A DNA stretch of 64,000 bases from Nemertoderma westbladi (GCA_032718475.1 JAUCBJ010007985.1:1-64000); one strand, 5' to 3'; positions 13,175-24,939 are shown, numbered from the stretch's first letter. Made by a program: numbers and translations. Notes: generated by a model from the letters alone, not told the origin.

Positions 13175-14198
13175 ACGTGGTGAGTGATGGGTTTAGGTGG
13201 TTTAAGTTCAGTTCGATGGCCTATTTCTTTCTGAGTTTCTGAGTTATTGCCCATTCTTACTACTGTTATCATAATTTTGTTCCCCTTCTTAGCCCTATTC
13301 TATTCTATTTTAACTTTATTTTGATTTCAATCCTACTGTCCTACTATTTCTATTATTTGCTACTGCCTATGGGTTATTCTATCTCCTAATCCACATTCTG
13401 GCCTACTCTGTGGGCCTATGCAGTACAACAGTATGCGTCGTGTGGCCACACGATTTATCCAGCTGTACTCATATGCCCCCCTCTTGCTACTAACTACTAA
13501 CTGATATCTATATCTGTATATACCCTACTACCTCTATCTCTTTCTCTTACTAACTAGTACTATATACTTTCTTACTAACTCTTACTCTCCTTAACTAACT
13601 AACGGTACTACGTACCCTCTAACTCTTCTCTAACTGACGGTACTACGTACCCTCTAATTCTTCTCTAACTAGCGGTACTACGTACCCTCTAACTCTCTAA
13701 CTAACGGTACTACGTACCCTCTAACTCTCTAACTAACGGTACTACGTACCCTCTAACTCTTCTCTAACTGACGGTACTATGTACCCTCTAACTCTTCTCT
13801 AACTAGCGATACTACGTACCCTCTAACTCTCTAACTAACGGTACTACGTACCCTCTAACTCTCTAACTAACGGTACTACGTACCCTCTAACTCTTCTCTA
13901 ACTAGCGGTACTACGTACCCTCTAACTCTCTAACTAGCGGTACTACGTACCCTCTAACTCTCTAACTAGCGGTACTACGTACCTCCTAACTAACTAACTC
14001 TACTAACTGACGGTACTACGTACCTCCTAACTAACTAACTCTAGGTACTACGTACCTTCTAACTGACTCCTAACTAACTAACTAACTCCAATTTCTATTT
14101 ATTTATTTTTTTTTTTTATGTGTGGGAAGGGCGTCTCGCCCTCAATCCCACCCCCCTCAGTCCAAAACTTGGACGACTAAACTCTCTCTAACTCCAAA
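13175..14198 (-). other. BEL-A spacer between integrase and third ORF
   Basis: About 1 kb without a supported gene. It is AT-rich at 13270-13560, then dominated by a CTAACT/CTCTAACT minisatellite with embedded palindromes (13604-14056), then a T run near 14107-14118. It may hold the splice or initiation signals for the third ORF; none is identifiable. Confidence 0.6.
13604..14056. repeat. Minisatellite of 14 GGTAC-TAC-GTACC palindromes
   Basis: Units of about 32-35 bp, each holding GGTACTACGTACC (stem GGTAC/GTACC, loop TAC) separated by CTCTAACT-type spacers. The early copies start at 13604, 13639, 13674, 13706 and 13738. Two copies are variant (loop TAT near 13774; first stem base pair lost near 13808). 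Confidence 0.9.
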
Positions 14199-15011
14199 TT
14201 AAGGTGCCCCTTCTAACAGACAGCATTTCCCTACTGCTCTTCTGTAGGTTTTTCTGTCCTTTGCACCTATCTTGCCACCTAACCGCACTTCTACCGATCG
14301 GACTCTTCCGTCCTCATCGGAGTAAGTGCCTACAACTCTCGCCAACCGCCACTGGTTGTTGATGATAGTATCATCCGTAACGATTACGAGATCTCCCTCT
14401 CTTAACTCCCTGTTCGGCTTCCTCCACTTGCTTCTTTTATGGAGCGTGGGTAGGTATTCCTCGACCCACCTCCTCCAATACTCTGCGCTGATTGCTTTAG
14501 CGACTTTCCAACTTTGGCGGGAGTGTATGTCGTCTGGATCTACACCCCGCATATCGATGGTCGCTGGCCTTTCCATTAGAAAATGGCTGGGCGTCAGCAC
14601 CTCTAATGACTCAGGGTCATCATTCTCCAGGTATAGCGGTCTGCTATTAATGATACCCTCACACTTCGCAAGTACTGTTCTCAAGACGTCCTCTGTGACC
14701 ATATGGGTATTCATTAATTTTGTCATGAGACGCTTTGAACTGCCCACTAGTCTCTCGACGCATCCTAGCGTATGTGGTGCATACGGCGTCCTTCTTTCCC
14801 ACTTGACTTGTCGTCGTCTCATGGCTGCCCTGACTTCCTCCTCTTCCAAGATGTCCAGGGCCTCTGCCATCTCGTTCTCTGCCCCCACAAAATTGGTACC
14901 GTTGTCGCTGTATAACACTGCGATCGTCCCACCTTTGCGGTCCCTAAACCTTTCTAAAGCATTAATGAATGCTGATGCGGTTGCATCTTGGGCGAGTTCT
15001 ATCCCTACCGC
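14199..15011 (-). pseudogene. BEL-A integrase, C-terminal part (split by LINE)
   Basis: Continues the integrase broken at 17324. It holds the second catalytic Asp in YSDNGTNFVGA and the Glu in the CVERLVGSSKRL block. A conserved BEL/Pao C-terminal region follows, including LTPSHFL and a REGDLVIVTDD segment typical of the small beta-barrel after the catalytic core. The first Asp (GVDMFGP) is across the LINE insertion at about 17395. Reading frame upstream of 15011 is LINE sequence, so the apparent start at 15053 is accidental. It ends with a normal stop at 14199. Confidence 0.88.
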
Positions 15012-15238
15012 TGTACTGCTGTACTGCTGTACTGCACGATGCAGGCCTAACATCTGTTGTCTGACAGCTGACTGTCTGATTGCTATGATGTAAAGAAACT
15101 GGTCAAACTATCCTACACCCTACGGATATATTACCAATGGCGCTTTAAATTAGGTACTGGGTTCGCTAAATAATTAATCCTGTAATCTTAGCTTACACTC
15201 ACTCAATCCCTCTGAGAAGGGCAACAGCACACTGAGAA

Positions 15239-15879
15239 ATGGAGGCCGCCGAGATCCTAAAGAAGCTGGACTCTATACAAAAACAAATATCCGATCTCCA
15301 AGTTAAAACGTCTGCTATAGAGGAAAACACTAAAAACCTAGCGGGGTTAAAATCTGCAGTAAATGTTTTGGAACAGAGAAACGAGGTCTTAGAAAAAAAA
15401 AGTTACAGCGCTAGACACGGCCAACGACGATTTAGCCCAATATGTTAGAAGAAATAACATTCTACTTCACGGAGTACCAGAGAAACTCGCACAGTCAGAG
15501 GATCGCGAAGATATCAAGAAAATCCTTTCTGGAATCGATTTAGGACCGGGTCGCGTAGATGTGTTCCATAGACAAGGGCCAAAAGAGTCCAGGCCTACTG
15601 CTTCTGATAAACCGCGCGCTATACTTATTCGTCTATATGGTCATTCGGCTAGGTCTTCTGCCTTTAAGGCCGGTGTTGACCACAAGCTCCCCAGTGGTGC
15701 GTATTTCACTGACCATCTGACAACGCACCGCGCTGCTCTTCTGCGGGAAGCAAAGGTCCTGAAAAGAGAAGGTTTTATCTACGCGGCTTACTCATACAAT
15801 GGGCAAATATTAATTCGCCATGTTGAGAACTCAAGAGCAATATCCGTTTCTACAATCGCCGATCTCGAAAAATATAGAT
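15239..15879 (+). pseudogene. LINE ORF1 (coiled-coil RNA-binding type), frameshifted
   Basis: ATG at 15239. The first 60 residues have a heptad pattern (repeated Leu/Ile spaced 3-4 among Glu/Lys) expected for a coiled coil. The frame breaks at an A run (about 15392-15401). In another frame it continues with AQYVRRNNILLHGVPE and later HRAALLREAKVLK, resembling L1-like ORF1 proteins (Transposase_22 type), to about 15879. There it runs into RT sequence in yet another frame. ORF1 proteins of this kind bind LINE RNA. It is not functional as it stands. Confidence 0.65.
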
Positions 15880-16815
15880 CTCCCTCAGGGCGCCACTTTA
15901 TCTTGTCTGCCTCCTTTATTATTCCTCCTCTACATCAACGACCTCCCAAATGCCTCCTCTCTCTTTACCACCTTATTCGCTGATGACACTACTCTCTTTT
16001 CCCAAAATCAATCGATACAAAATCTTATTAAAAATACAAATATTGAATTAATTAAAATTAGTAATTGGCTTATAGATAACTCGCTTTCACTTAATGTTAA
16101 AAAAACCGAGCATACTTTTTTCAGTAATCGAAACAGTAATAATATTAACAGTTCGCTAACAATAAATGGCATAAATATTAAACAAACAAACGCGGCAAAG
16201 TTTCTTGGAATCTGGTTGGACTCAAAATTATCCTGGAAAATACATATTGAATATTTAATTAAAAAAATATCACGTACGGCAGGTATCTTTTACAAACTTA
16301 GGCATATTTTTCCCTCACTGATAATCAAGCGTCTATATTACTCCCTTGTACATCCTTATCTGCTCTATGGCCTTATCTTGTGGGGGAAGTCGAAAACTAG
16401 CTATATTAAACCACTCCGTATAAAAATTAATAAAATTATCCGATGTATTACATTCAGCCACTTCCAAGCCTCTTCAAACCCAATATATAAATCGCTTCAA
16501 ATCCTGCCATTAAATCTTTTATACACCCACCAAGTCGGCCTACTAATGTTCGATACTCAAAATAACTTATTACCATTATCTGCCACACAGTTTTCTAACT
16601 TGTTTAAAAAAATATCTACAGTACATTCTTATAATACTCGTTCATCGGCAAATCAAAACCTTTACACCCCTTTCGTTCGCTTACTAACTTCCAGACAATC
16701 CATGAATTTCCAAGGTCCTCAGGTCTGGAACTCTATTCCTTTAACAATCCGACAAATAAAATCAAAGCCTCTATTTTCCAAAAAATTTCGGGAATTCTTA
16801 TTTTCTACTATATAA
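15880..16815 (+). pseudogene. LINE reverse transcriptase, C-terminal half
   Basis: Starts abruptly at LPQGA (RT motif before the catalytic block), then LLFLLYINDLPN and the catalytic FADDTTLF. The thumb region includes KFLGIWLDSKLSW and YYSLVHPYLLYGLILWG, ending at a stop at 16813-16815. The order and spacing match the CR1/L2/jockey group of non-LTR elements. All upstream RT and the endonuclease are missing and ORF1 is joined directly to this point, so the copy cannot encode an active enzyme. The finger-to-palm motifs that remain are well preserved. Confidence 0.88.
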
Positions 16816-17323
16816 TAATAACTATTATTATTCAGTGATGCCTGTTAATCTATATTTAAGTTACCCCCTCCGATCGCTCGATCAGTCATAATTTCAAATT
16901 AAAAATATTAGTTGCTAAACCGTCAAACATTCAAAAATAATATACTAGATTAGGCCATCCTCTTCTTGTCTCTTTATTCATTTCGTATTTTCTTTTACTA
17001 ACCACAGCAATTAATTTAACTGTGTGTTTCCTATTTTTTACTATTCCGCTGGAGTTTCTGACAAATATATATATATTTTTTTTCCATTCAAATTTTAACA
17101 TTGAAACATAATTTCTTGGAATACCTTAATCATAATACTATAAATACTTACATTCATTACTATTTATATATGTTGCAGTTTGAGTCACGCACTAGCTATG
17201 CTATGTGCCTTAAACTGTAGATATACTGAGCTACATAAATATTAGTTTATTTGTGCAGTAGGCCCATACACCATTATATTCTGTAATGTCTGTTATGTAA
17301 ATTAAATTAAATGATTAAATGAT
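16816..17323 (+). other. LINE 3' untranslated region and tail
   Basis: AT-rich, with no ORF, ending in AAATTAA/ATGATTAA-like short repeats at 17297-17323, where the BEL-A integrase resumes. Confidence 0.6.
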
Positions 17324-19934
17324 GCGTGTGTTGTTACATACGAATATAATGCCATAGCGTTTCTCCGTGTGTCGCATCACTTTGATCTTTATCGGCCCGA
17401 ACATGTCCACACCGCAATGCGTAAATGGCGGGTCGTGCTGTCTTACTCTACTCGCTGGTAGTGGCGCCATCTCCTGTATGGCTCGCTCCTTCTTCGCTCG
17501 TCGGCAGGTCTGGCACTGCCCCACTACCGCTTTCACCTTCTTCCTCAACTGCTTAACCCAGTAGGTCCTCCTTATCTCCGCGAGGGTTCGGTTGGTGCCC
17601 CCATGCAATATCGACTTGTGGGAGTCCCAGATAATCTGGTGGACTATTGGCGATCCTGTAGGGATGATGATGGGCTTTGGTGGTACGATGATACTGTTGT
17701 TGTAACCCACCCTAGAGTTCATTACAAGAATCCCGTCATCATTAAGTTGTGGTGACAGCGTGGTCAGCTCGCTGTCCCGTCGGAGATGTTGTTGCTTACC
17801 GACACGTTCCACCTCGTCGCCATATTTCTTCCGTTGTTCATAGCGGATGACTGCTTTAGCCGCTTCTTCCAGATCTATGGTTGTCCTGATCTTCTTGCTC
17901 TTACTGACTCCCGTGAGGAAATTCCCGAAGGCTCTCCAGTACGCCACTAATTTCTTGGTCTTATACCAACTAGAGCTGTAGCTGAGGAGTTTATCCGTCG
18001 GGTTATCGCATAGTTCTTGTTTTGGTTGCACGTCCCTAATCTCCCTTACCATCTGGGAGAATATCTCTTCTCCTTCTGAATCTCCCTCTTCTCCCTCTGA
18101 CACTACTTCGGAGCCCGGGTTCACCTTTCTCATCGGCGGCCAGGCCTCCTTGTCGCTCAGAAACTGCGGCCCGTGTTGCCACAATTCTTCCTTTCTTAAG
18201 AAAGTGTGGCGTGCCACGCCCCTCGATAACAAGTCCGCTGGGTTCTCATCCGTAGGGCAGTAGTGCCACCTTTCCAGTTCTGTGGTCGCCCTTATTTCGT
18301 CCACTCTATTTGCGACGAATATCGGGTACCGCGTTTTCTCATTATGTAGCCAGCCAAGCACTACCATGGAATCCGTCCAGTAGTGTTTCTGCACTATGTT
18401 TGGTACTGTATCCATTAGGTAGGTCGTGGCCCTAACTCCTAGTCTCGCAGCTGTTAATTCTAGTTTGGGAACCGATGCCGAATCTGGTGGCGTTGACTTC
18501 GCCTTGCTGAAGGCGAGTCTGGGTTTATGAGCCCCTTCTCGTTGTACTAAATAGAGTGCTGCTCCGTATGCCTCTAATGACGCATCGGAGAACATGTGTA
18601 GGTCCAGGCTCGTCATGTTCCCATCTGGGAAATATACTCGCGGCATGCTGTATGTTCCCATCTGCTCCATGCTCTCCGTCCACTTATGCCACTGCTTTCT
18701 AATCTCTTCCGGGACCTCTGCGTCCCACTCATCCTTTAGTTTGTACACTCTCTTGAGTATTTGTTTTCCCGTGACTAGTAATGGGGATGCTAGGCCTAGG
18801 GGATCGTATATTCTTGCTATGTACGACACATAGCCTCTCTTTGTGTGGATGTCTGCGCCCTCCTGGCTTAACTGGTACTTTAGTTCATCTGTCTCTTTGT
18901 CCCACACGATTCCCAGTGCCTTCTGCTGAGACTCTGTTCTCTTATTCGCCATGTCCTGCCCTTTGGCTGTTGTGGGATTATCCATGGTCGATTCAGGTCT
19001 CCTATCCTCTATCGCCTTGATAAATTCCTCAGAACTGGATTGGAATTTGGTTAGGTTAAAGCCGGATCCCTTAAGGATGTCGCGAACCTCGCGCCCTGTG
19101 TCCAGCAGCTCCTTAACCGTATTTCCAGACTCCATCCCGTCGTCTACGTAAAAGCCGCGTCGAATCATGTCGACGGCTCTAGCGCTACATTTATCCTCCT
19201 TGCCCTTTACCGTGTCTCTTACGGCCATAGTCGTTGTAAATGAAGACGACTTGGCTCCCATGTTCTGCACTATCATCTTATACATTGGTATGGTCGACGG
19301 TTCCTCGTCGCCGTTGTACCATAGGAAGCGTTGACTGTCGCTATCCTCTTCCGTCACACGGACTTGGTTGAACATGCCTTCTATGTCACAGGTGAAGGCG
19401 TGTTTCCCATTTCTAAATCTAAGTAGGACCTCTATCCCTGAGTTGTAAATGTTGGGACCTTCTAGCAGATAGTCGTTTAGACATTTTCCGTTGGTCTTTG
19501 CCGACGCATCCACTACCATCCGTAGTTTACCTTTCTTTGGGTCTAAAGCCACGTGGAGTGGCAGGTAGTAGGTCCTATCCGTGTTTGGTTCGTCGACCGG
19601 TAACTCCACGGCCCATCCTTTCTGATTTTTGATATTAATTGACTCTATGACTTGGATGGGGTCGATGGTTGCCCCGTAGTCGCATCCCGGTGCCACCGCT
19701 GCAATTGCGCACCGTCCGCTTCTCATCTCCAGGACCTCGTCTTTGCTAGAGATCGTTGTTACCGCCATTCTGCTTGGCCTTGTTCTCAATCCTATCTCTT
19801 CGGCCACCCAATCCTCGAGCAATGTGAAGGCAGCTCCACTATCAACCAGCATCAGTGTTGTTACTGATCGATTGCCTTCTCCAATCACTCGCACTGGTAC
19901 TACCCCAAGTAGCACCGTTCCTCTCTTCTTCGCC
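17324..19934 (-). pseudogene. BEL-A pol: protease remnant, RT, RNase H and integrase N-terminus
   Basis: Continues in frame from the gag segment that ends at 55000, across the BEL-B insertion. Order on the coding strand: protease motif VDSGAAFTLLEDW (near 19835); RT with AFTCDIEGMFNQV and catalytic FYVDD (19139-19153); RNase H with HMFSDASLEAYG, PKLELTAARL and NPADLLSRG; the integrase zinc domain (a His pair then CQTCRRAKK); the first catalytic Asp in GVDMFGP. It stops at the LINE junction. Only about 90 residues separate the protease Asp from TYYLPLHVALDP of RT, against about 365 in BEL-B and 440 in BEL-C, so a segment of roughly 0.8 kb is missing in frame. Confidence 0.92.
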
Positions 19935-21151
19935 TGTTCGCGCTTTCAGACCTTTGGCAGTTTAACCCGCCAAATTAGGATGTCTTCTAGATAATAATTC
20001 GCTTTTAGCCTATGACAAGTATTTGATTCACTACACTAGTCGAAACCAATCTGTGCGCGATCATTCACCCGCTGGATATACCCGGGAGATTGGGTTCGAC
20101 GGCTTAATCTTATTGCTATGTAAGCCTAATGTATTATTCGACTGACAGTATTATATAATCTCTGACAATATTATTCACCTTCGGGAAATATTAACAGTTC
20201 CTTTAGGACGTGGCGCTCTATCTATATAAACAGAGTTATGACTTAAACTACTCACAACGATATGGCCCAGTTATAATTCACATATATGGCGCATTCTTTA
20301 GGAAATGCTTCATTATCAGTATCACTCATACACAATGCTGCACAATACTGCACACTAATCTGCCGATCTTCACTGATTTTAGTCACATATAAAAGGAACA
20401 CGGACCGAATCATGTAGGGTCTATCAAATAACATTAGATTCACTTCAAACCACTTTAACATAAGTCACAATCGTTATATGTAACCTTTCTCTCTTACCTT
20501 CGGTATATCAAGAATATTGGGTTTTCGGGGTTATTTATCGTTATTCCAAATATAATAATTCATCAACCATATTATGAAGGACCGACAGTAAATAGCAGTA
20601 TAACAATATAAAGTATGCACAGTGTATGGTACATGCAGATTTGGTTTGTTTAGTTGAGTTGCACAGTGATTCAGTGTGATAATGGATATATGTCCTTATA
20701 ATTAAGCCTACTAGTGTTAGGCTAAAACAGAAAAGCACAAAATATTTCCAAGCCGCTCTCTCCTGGCTCAGGACTGAATGTAAACACTGCACATAAAGCA
20801 TTGAGTGATTTCTAGGAAATTTCTGTACAAGAGCCATAAAAATGCTCTGATTGGCTGACTGAACTGAGAGACGCCGTAGAACAAAGAAAATCAACACGTA
20901 TGAATATCAGCTGTTAACCGTCGTCATAGTAACTACTGTTCAAGAGTAGCTATCACCCTTTGCGTCACGAATTGCCATAGAATCATCAACTATGCCTTCC
21001 ACAGTACACATACGGAGGAAATAGCTCTTAGATCCTCTAAAAAACACCGATACAGTAATAATACGGTCTCTTACACTTATTAAATCAACTACAGAGTATT
21101 TTAATGTAAAAATAATAAAAATAACGGGGCAATTCAGCAAAGGCTTTTACA
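19935..21151 (-). repeat. BEL-B 3' LTR
   Basis: 1217 bp, about five substitutions from 53783-54999. It contains ATAATGGATATA at 20679-20690, the counterpart of the putative primer segment with one change. ORFs within it (for example 20541-20897) are shared with the other LTR and not credible genes. Confidence 0.97.
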
Positions 21152-21160
21152 CCGCTCCCA
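21152..21160 (-). promoter_or_regulatory. BEL-B polypurine tract
   Basis: Coding strand reads GGGAGCGG directly before the 3' LTR. BEL-C has GGAGCGG in the same place. Confidence 0.6.
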
Positions 21161-21229
21161 GAAAATGGGATTTTCAGTCTATAAAATATAATAATCACAG
21201 TTTCTAAAACCTAAAGATACTCTAAACAG

Positions 21230-23783
21230 TTAGTCTTTCTTACGCGGACGGCGTTTACGCAGTTTCGTGAGGCTAGCAAGAGTCCTTTTCTCTTTGGGGC
21301 GAGCCACTTTACGAGGAGGGCTGTAGCTCCTAGGCGAAGGGTGCAATTCAATTGCATCAGAAGGTGTAGGGTTACGATCGGTATACCCGCCGGTCGAAGT
21401 ACCTGGTTGATTAATATCAACCTCAGTGGAGCGAGGTCTAACGGCCTTTAGAGCGCGTCTCAGGACGGCAGCTCCTACGGGTCCTTGACGGGTCGTCTGG
21501 ACACTAGCGGTGGGTGGACCGTGAGTGGTGAGGAATTTTCTCGGTTTAATGGTTCTCTCCAGCTCGCGTTCTCGTGTTCGATATTCATATGGTCGCCGAG
21601 ATACTTCCTGTAGTTCAGGATGCGAGTTCACAAAGATGTCGCCATACTCAGGGTCCTGACGGATAAAATTGATCAGGTGATATGTGGTTATATCATTAGG
21701 ATTATCGTTTCTAAGGTATTTTCTGACAAACTTGGTGGAAATACACTCACCAACACGCTTCATTAACTCGTAACTTGGTACGCGTGTTTTCTGTTCAATC
21801 GACGCGAATAGATAAGGATGGAACGCGTAAACTCCCTCGTAAGCTCGTCCAGGGTAATAGCGATGTCGGGATTCGCAATGTAAATCCGCGTTCGCTTCCC
21901 AATCTCGGATGTATCGCAGGGTGATCATCTCATCTACGCTCTCTAAATCGCGATTAAAGGGACAATTGTAACTTTCATGTCCTTTAAGTTGACAGTAGTG
22001 ACATTGAGTCATAAATTGTGGGCAGACGGCAAAAATATGAGAGTTATTAAGTCTGCAATAAGCACAATATATTTCCATCATCGGTTGTTCGAGGAAATAG
22101 GAGCAAGGTACGCTCGAGTCTAGAGGGGTGAAGTGGTCTCTCGATGCGCATAATCGACAACGTTTTCGAGATACGTAGTTGGCGTGTCGATAATCGTACG
22201 CTGTGAGACGCTGTGGACCTTGATACCACTCTATGACATAATCATTGTCACTGCTCCGGGAAGCTGTAGGCTGAATCGCTTCTGATTCCAAGCATACTGG
22301 TTCATCTTCCAGCTGTATAGACGAAGTGGGTGCGTCGGTCTCAGTAAGTGGATCCACTGTCTGTATTTCCACGACAGAATAACCTGTAGGTATTCGGGGT
22401 CTTTGTATGACAGATGAATGTAAGTTCTGTATACAAACGTCTTGAAAAACGGCAAATCCAGCGCTACTCAGCTTCTCCGCAGCTGAGTCTCTCAGACTGA
22501 GTTTGGTCAGCGCGCGGTCCTTGAACTGACTGTCGACGTTACGGAACGGAGTCAGAAAGCGCCGGAAACATTCGAAACGTATAAACTTATTGTGTTCGTC
22601 TAACTTGGCGAGTTTAGTTCCAAGTATTAATGGATGAGCGCGTATGGTACGACTGCACACATCGGCTAGCCAACCTGCAAGTGCTGCGTTTTCAAAGATC
22701 GTGTATATAGCTAAGGAAGGGCGAAGTGGAACACTCATAAAGCTATATACGGCACCAGGCGCAGTTAATGGTCCATCAAAATATAAACGAGAGTAATGAT
22801 CTCCATATACTTGCTGGTAATTGGTAGGATTTCCAACTTTGAAATTCCATCCATATTCTTGAAAGGCAAGATGTCCGATGGATGTCCGTTGTACCTTAGT
22901 AATGTCGCTGGGTGTATTGGCATACATAGTGCGAAAGAAACCTCGGCCTTCGGCCCAAGGAGCAATCAGCTGAGTATCAACGAAAGGGTATGGAATGTTT
23001 TCCATATTCCGGAAGTCGTTTTGGAGATCTCCATAAACAGCTGAGCCGATTTTTAGGATTCTTTCGTTAAACAACATTTCGAGCACGGGTTGGGGTAACA
23101 TTGATCCGTCGATACCCATGGCCGGTTTGCGCTCGGTGTCGGTGACGTAACGCTGCGCGAGCTCGAATTGTCCATGTCGAAGTTTCTTTTGTGTCTCCGT
23201 AAGGGTTTCAAAAGAATAATCAATCACGTCGGAACACGCTCGAGTGAATACGTGGGTAGAACCAGCGAGTCCTCGTATATGTATCATTCGCGTAGTTCCT
23301 AGTTCTCCCACCGGAACGCTACCTTCGTTGTCATAAGTAACAACGCCATACATCTCGATAACGTTAAGAGTCTCGTTCCATTCTTTAGTGGCGTTTTCGA
23401 GAGTCATTCCCACTGGATGCCACAAAGTAGCGCATTCGCTAGCATTGGGTAACTCTCTATACTTTAAGCATTGTGTAGTATAGGTTTCCACATCTCCATA
23501 TCGTTTTATTCTTTCTTCCTCGAATAACACGTCAAGATTCCAGTGTACCAATCGAGTTTTAATGAATCCATCAAGATTGTACGGAGGTAATATTTCTTTC
23601 TCTATTCTGGAAATATTATACGGTTTTCGAAATGAGTTTAGTTTAACTAGCTGATCTAGATGTTTTTGTAGTTGTTCGAGTTCGACGAGGTCGAGAGGAT
23701 TGATCAATGGTAGAAACTTCAGACTATGCGTAGGATCTTCTGGTTTTACCATGTAATATTGCTTTAAATTGACGTAATAAGGA
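21230..23783 (-). pseudogene. BEL-B third ORF, C-terminal part (interrupted by BEL-C)
   Basis: About 850 codons to a stop at 21230. Three Cys/His clusters lie at about 22170-21960: one starting CRLCASRDH, a second CAYC...H...C, and a canonical knuckle CHYCQLKGHESYNC. The C-terminal 150 residues are basic and Ser/Pro-rich, ending in an Arg/Lys tail that could act as a nuclear localisation signal. The first 29 bases of the apparent ORF (to 23812) belong to the BEL-C LTR. The frame agrees exactly with the upstream part at 40016-41720 once BEL-C and one AAGGA are discounted, so the gene was open before the insertion. Function is unknown; nucleic-acid binding is inferred from the knuckles. No membrane segment or signal peptide was seen. 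Confidence 0.8.
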
Positions 23784-23921
23784 TGATGAATTATTTCACT
23801 ATAAGGTAGCATTTGTAGTTTAACTTTAACGTAAAAACTTTTGAAAATCCGACGTATTTTGATTAAGTTACAGTAATGTAATATGCCTATTCATATTTGT
23901 ACACATAAAACCCTTAGGTAC

Positions 23922-23996
23922 TCTCGTGGCGTAGTGGTCAGATGGTTAAGGCGTTGGTTACATTACGTAGGTTACGAGTTCGAATCCCAGTCGGGA
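23922..23996 (+). other. tRNA-like module with Pol III A and B boxes in BEL-C 5' LTR
   Basis: A-box-like TGGCGTAGTGG at 23927-23937 and B-box-like GAGTTCGAATC at 23976-23986, 49 bp apart. TCTCG at the left can pair with CGGGA at the right (one G-T pair) like an acceptor stem. The T-arm stem pairs poorly, so this is not a working tRNA gene; it resembles the head of a tRNA-derived SINE. It could act as an internal Pol III promoter or be a fossil insertion fixed in the LTR. Confidence 0.65.
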
Positions 23997-24044
23997 AATT
24001 TGTATTTTGGGGCCATTTATTTTCGTGTGGTGCTAATTGATAGG

Positions 24045-24291
24045 CCAATGAGAAGCGTACAGCGTAGCGAATGATGAGCCAGGCCAATCATAGGGCATAA
24101 ATTATCTTATTGCTCAAATGTGAGGCAGTGGAAAATTCTGTTAGGATTCCATGTCCCAGATTAGTGTAAGGGCCGGACTGCGTTGAACGATGAGCTGGGC
24201 CAATCATAGGGCACGAAGCACTTCATTGCTCAATTGTGAAGCTGTGGAAAATTCTGTTTAGTTTCCATGTGCAATTTCTAGTATAAAAAGG
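24045..24291 (+). promoter_or_regulatory. BEL-C LTR promoter: three CCAAT boxes and a TATA box
   Basis: CCAAT at 24045-24049, CCAATCA at 24084-24090 and CCAAT at 24200-24204, then TATAAAAAGG at 24282-24291. The last two CCAAT boxes lie in a diverged tandem duplication of about 115 bp (24064-24295). Predicted transcription start is about 24312 from the usual TATA spacing. The same set recurs in the 3' LTR at about 38006-38252. Confidence 0.7.
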
Positions 24292-24779
24292 TCGGTTTGC
24301 CTTCGGTTATCACCTTATATTATGTCACTTCTTACCACTTTGTAAAACTCTTACTTTTGTAAAATTAGTTTATTCGGTTTCTTGTTGAAACTTTATTTGA
24401 TAAATCCTTTTGTAAAACTGTAAATATACTGCAAATTCCTGACATGTTTTCTTTTGGTCCAACTTCGGGACAGCCGAACATCAGGGAGATGGCAGCCTAG
24501 ACCGTTAGGCCGTAAGCAACGCAGGGAAGGGATGTCCACAACACGCTAGCGCCCACATTGGATCGACCGCGCACCCCCTTTGCTCCTTCGAAATACTCCA
24601 CTTGCTATGCAGCGCCCGCTTCGTGAGAAGGTAAGACTTTGTTCGACGCCCTTGCCCGCCGTAAGACCTATAGATCAGGGTAAGCGTGACACCGTACTGG
24701 ACGCCGCAAATTTAGGATCAAATAATTATATCCAGACACCCCCCCTTTGTCAAGTCCTACGAATCCCTGGGTTAACCTG

Positions 24780-24789
24780 TACTTCCTAC
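24780..24789 (+). promoter_or_regulatory. Putative self-primer segment in BEL-C LTR
   Basis: TACTTCCTAC is the exact reverse complement of the first 10 bases after the 5' LTR (26055-26064). Its 3' base would pair with the first base past the LTR. Also present in the 3' LTR at 38740-38749. Confidence 0.55.
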
Positions 24790-24918
24790 AGGTGCGAACT
24801 ATTGCCATTCGTCAGTACGCGAGTACACATTAGGTACGGACAGCATACGTTCCATAATTTAGTGATTCATAGCACTGACTGTTTGGTACCGGTTCGCTTT
24901 GTAGAACGTACATTAGTA

Positions 24919-24939
24919 CCCCCCCCCCCCCCCCCCCCC
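24919..24939. repeat. Poly-C tract in BEL-C 5' LTR
   Basis: 21 C in this copy and 22 in the 3' LTR (38879-38900). A length-variable homopolymer, also prone to assembly error. Confidence 0.9.

Larger units (their letters stand above)
15012..17323 (+). mobile_element. Internally deleted LINE inserted in BEL-A integrase
   Basis: Non-LTR retrotransposon on the plus strand, opposite to BEL-A. Boundaries are judged from where the integrase frame stops (near 17324) and resumes (near 15011), so they are good to a few bases. The left end has three copies of CTGTACTG (15011-15034). The right end is an AAATTAA/AAATGATT-type tail, typical of LINEs ending in short tandem repeats rather than poly(A). It keeps a 5' untranslated region, most of ORF1 and the C-terminal half of RT. 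Endonuclease and the N-terminal RT are absent. I could not fix a target duplication. Confidence 0.8.

Noticed and set aside
20541-20897. ORF of 118 codons in the BEL-B LTR, repeated at 54389-54745
   Set aside because: It is within the LTR, opens without conserved domains, and is duplicated only because the LTR is.
23922-23996. Functional tRNA gene
   Set aside because: The T-arm stem mispairs, no clear anticodon arm is present, and the sequence is embedded identically in both LTRs.
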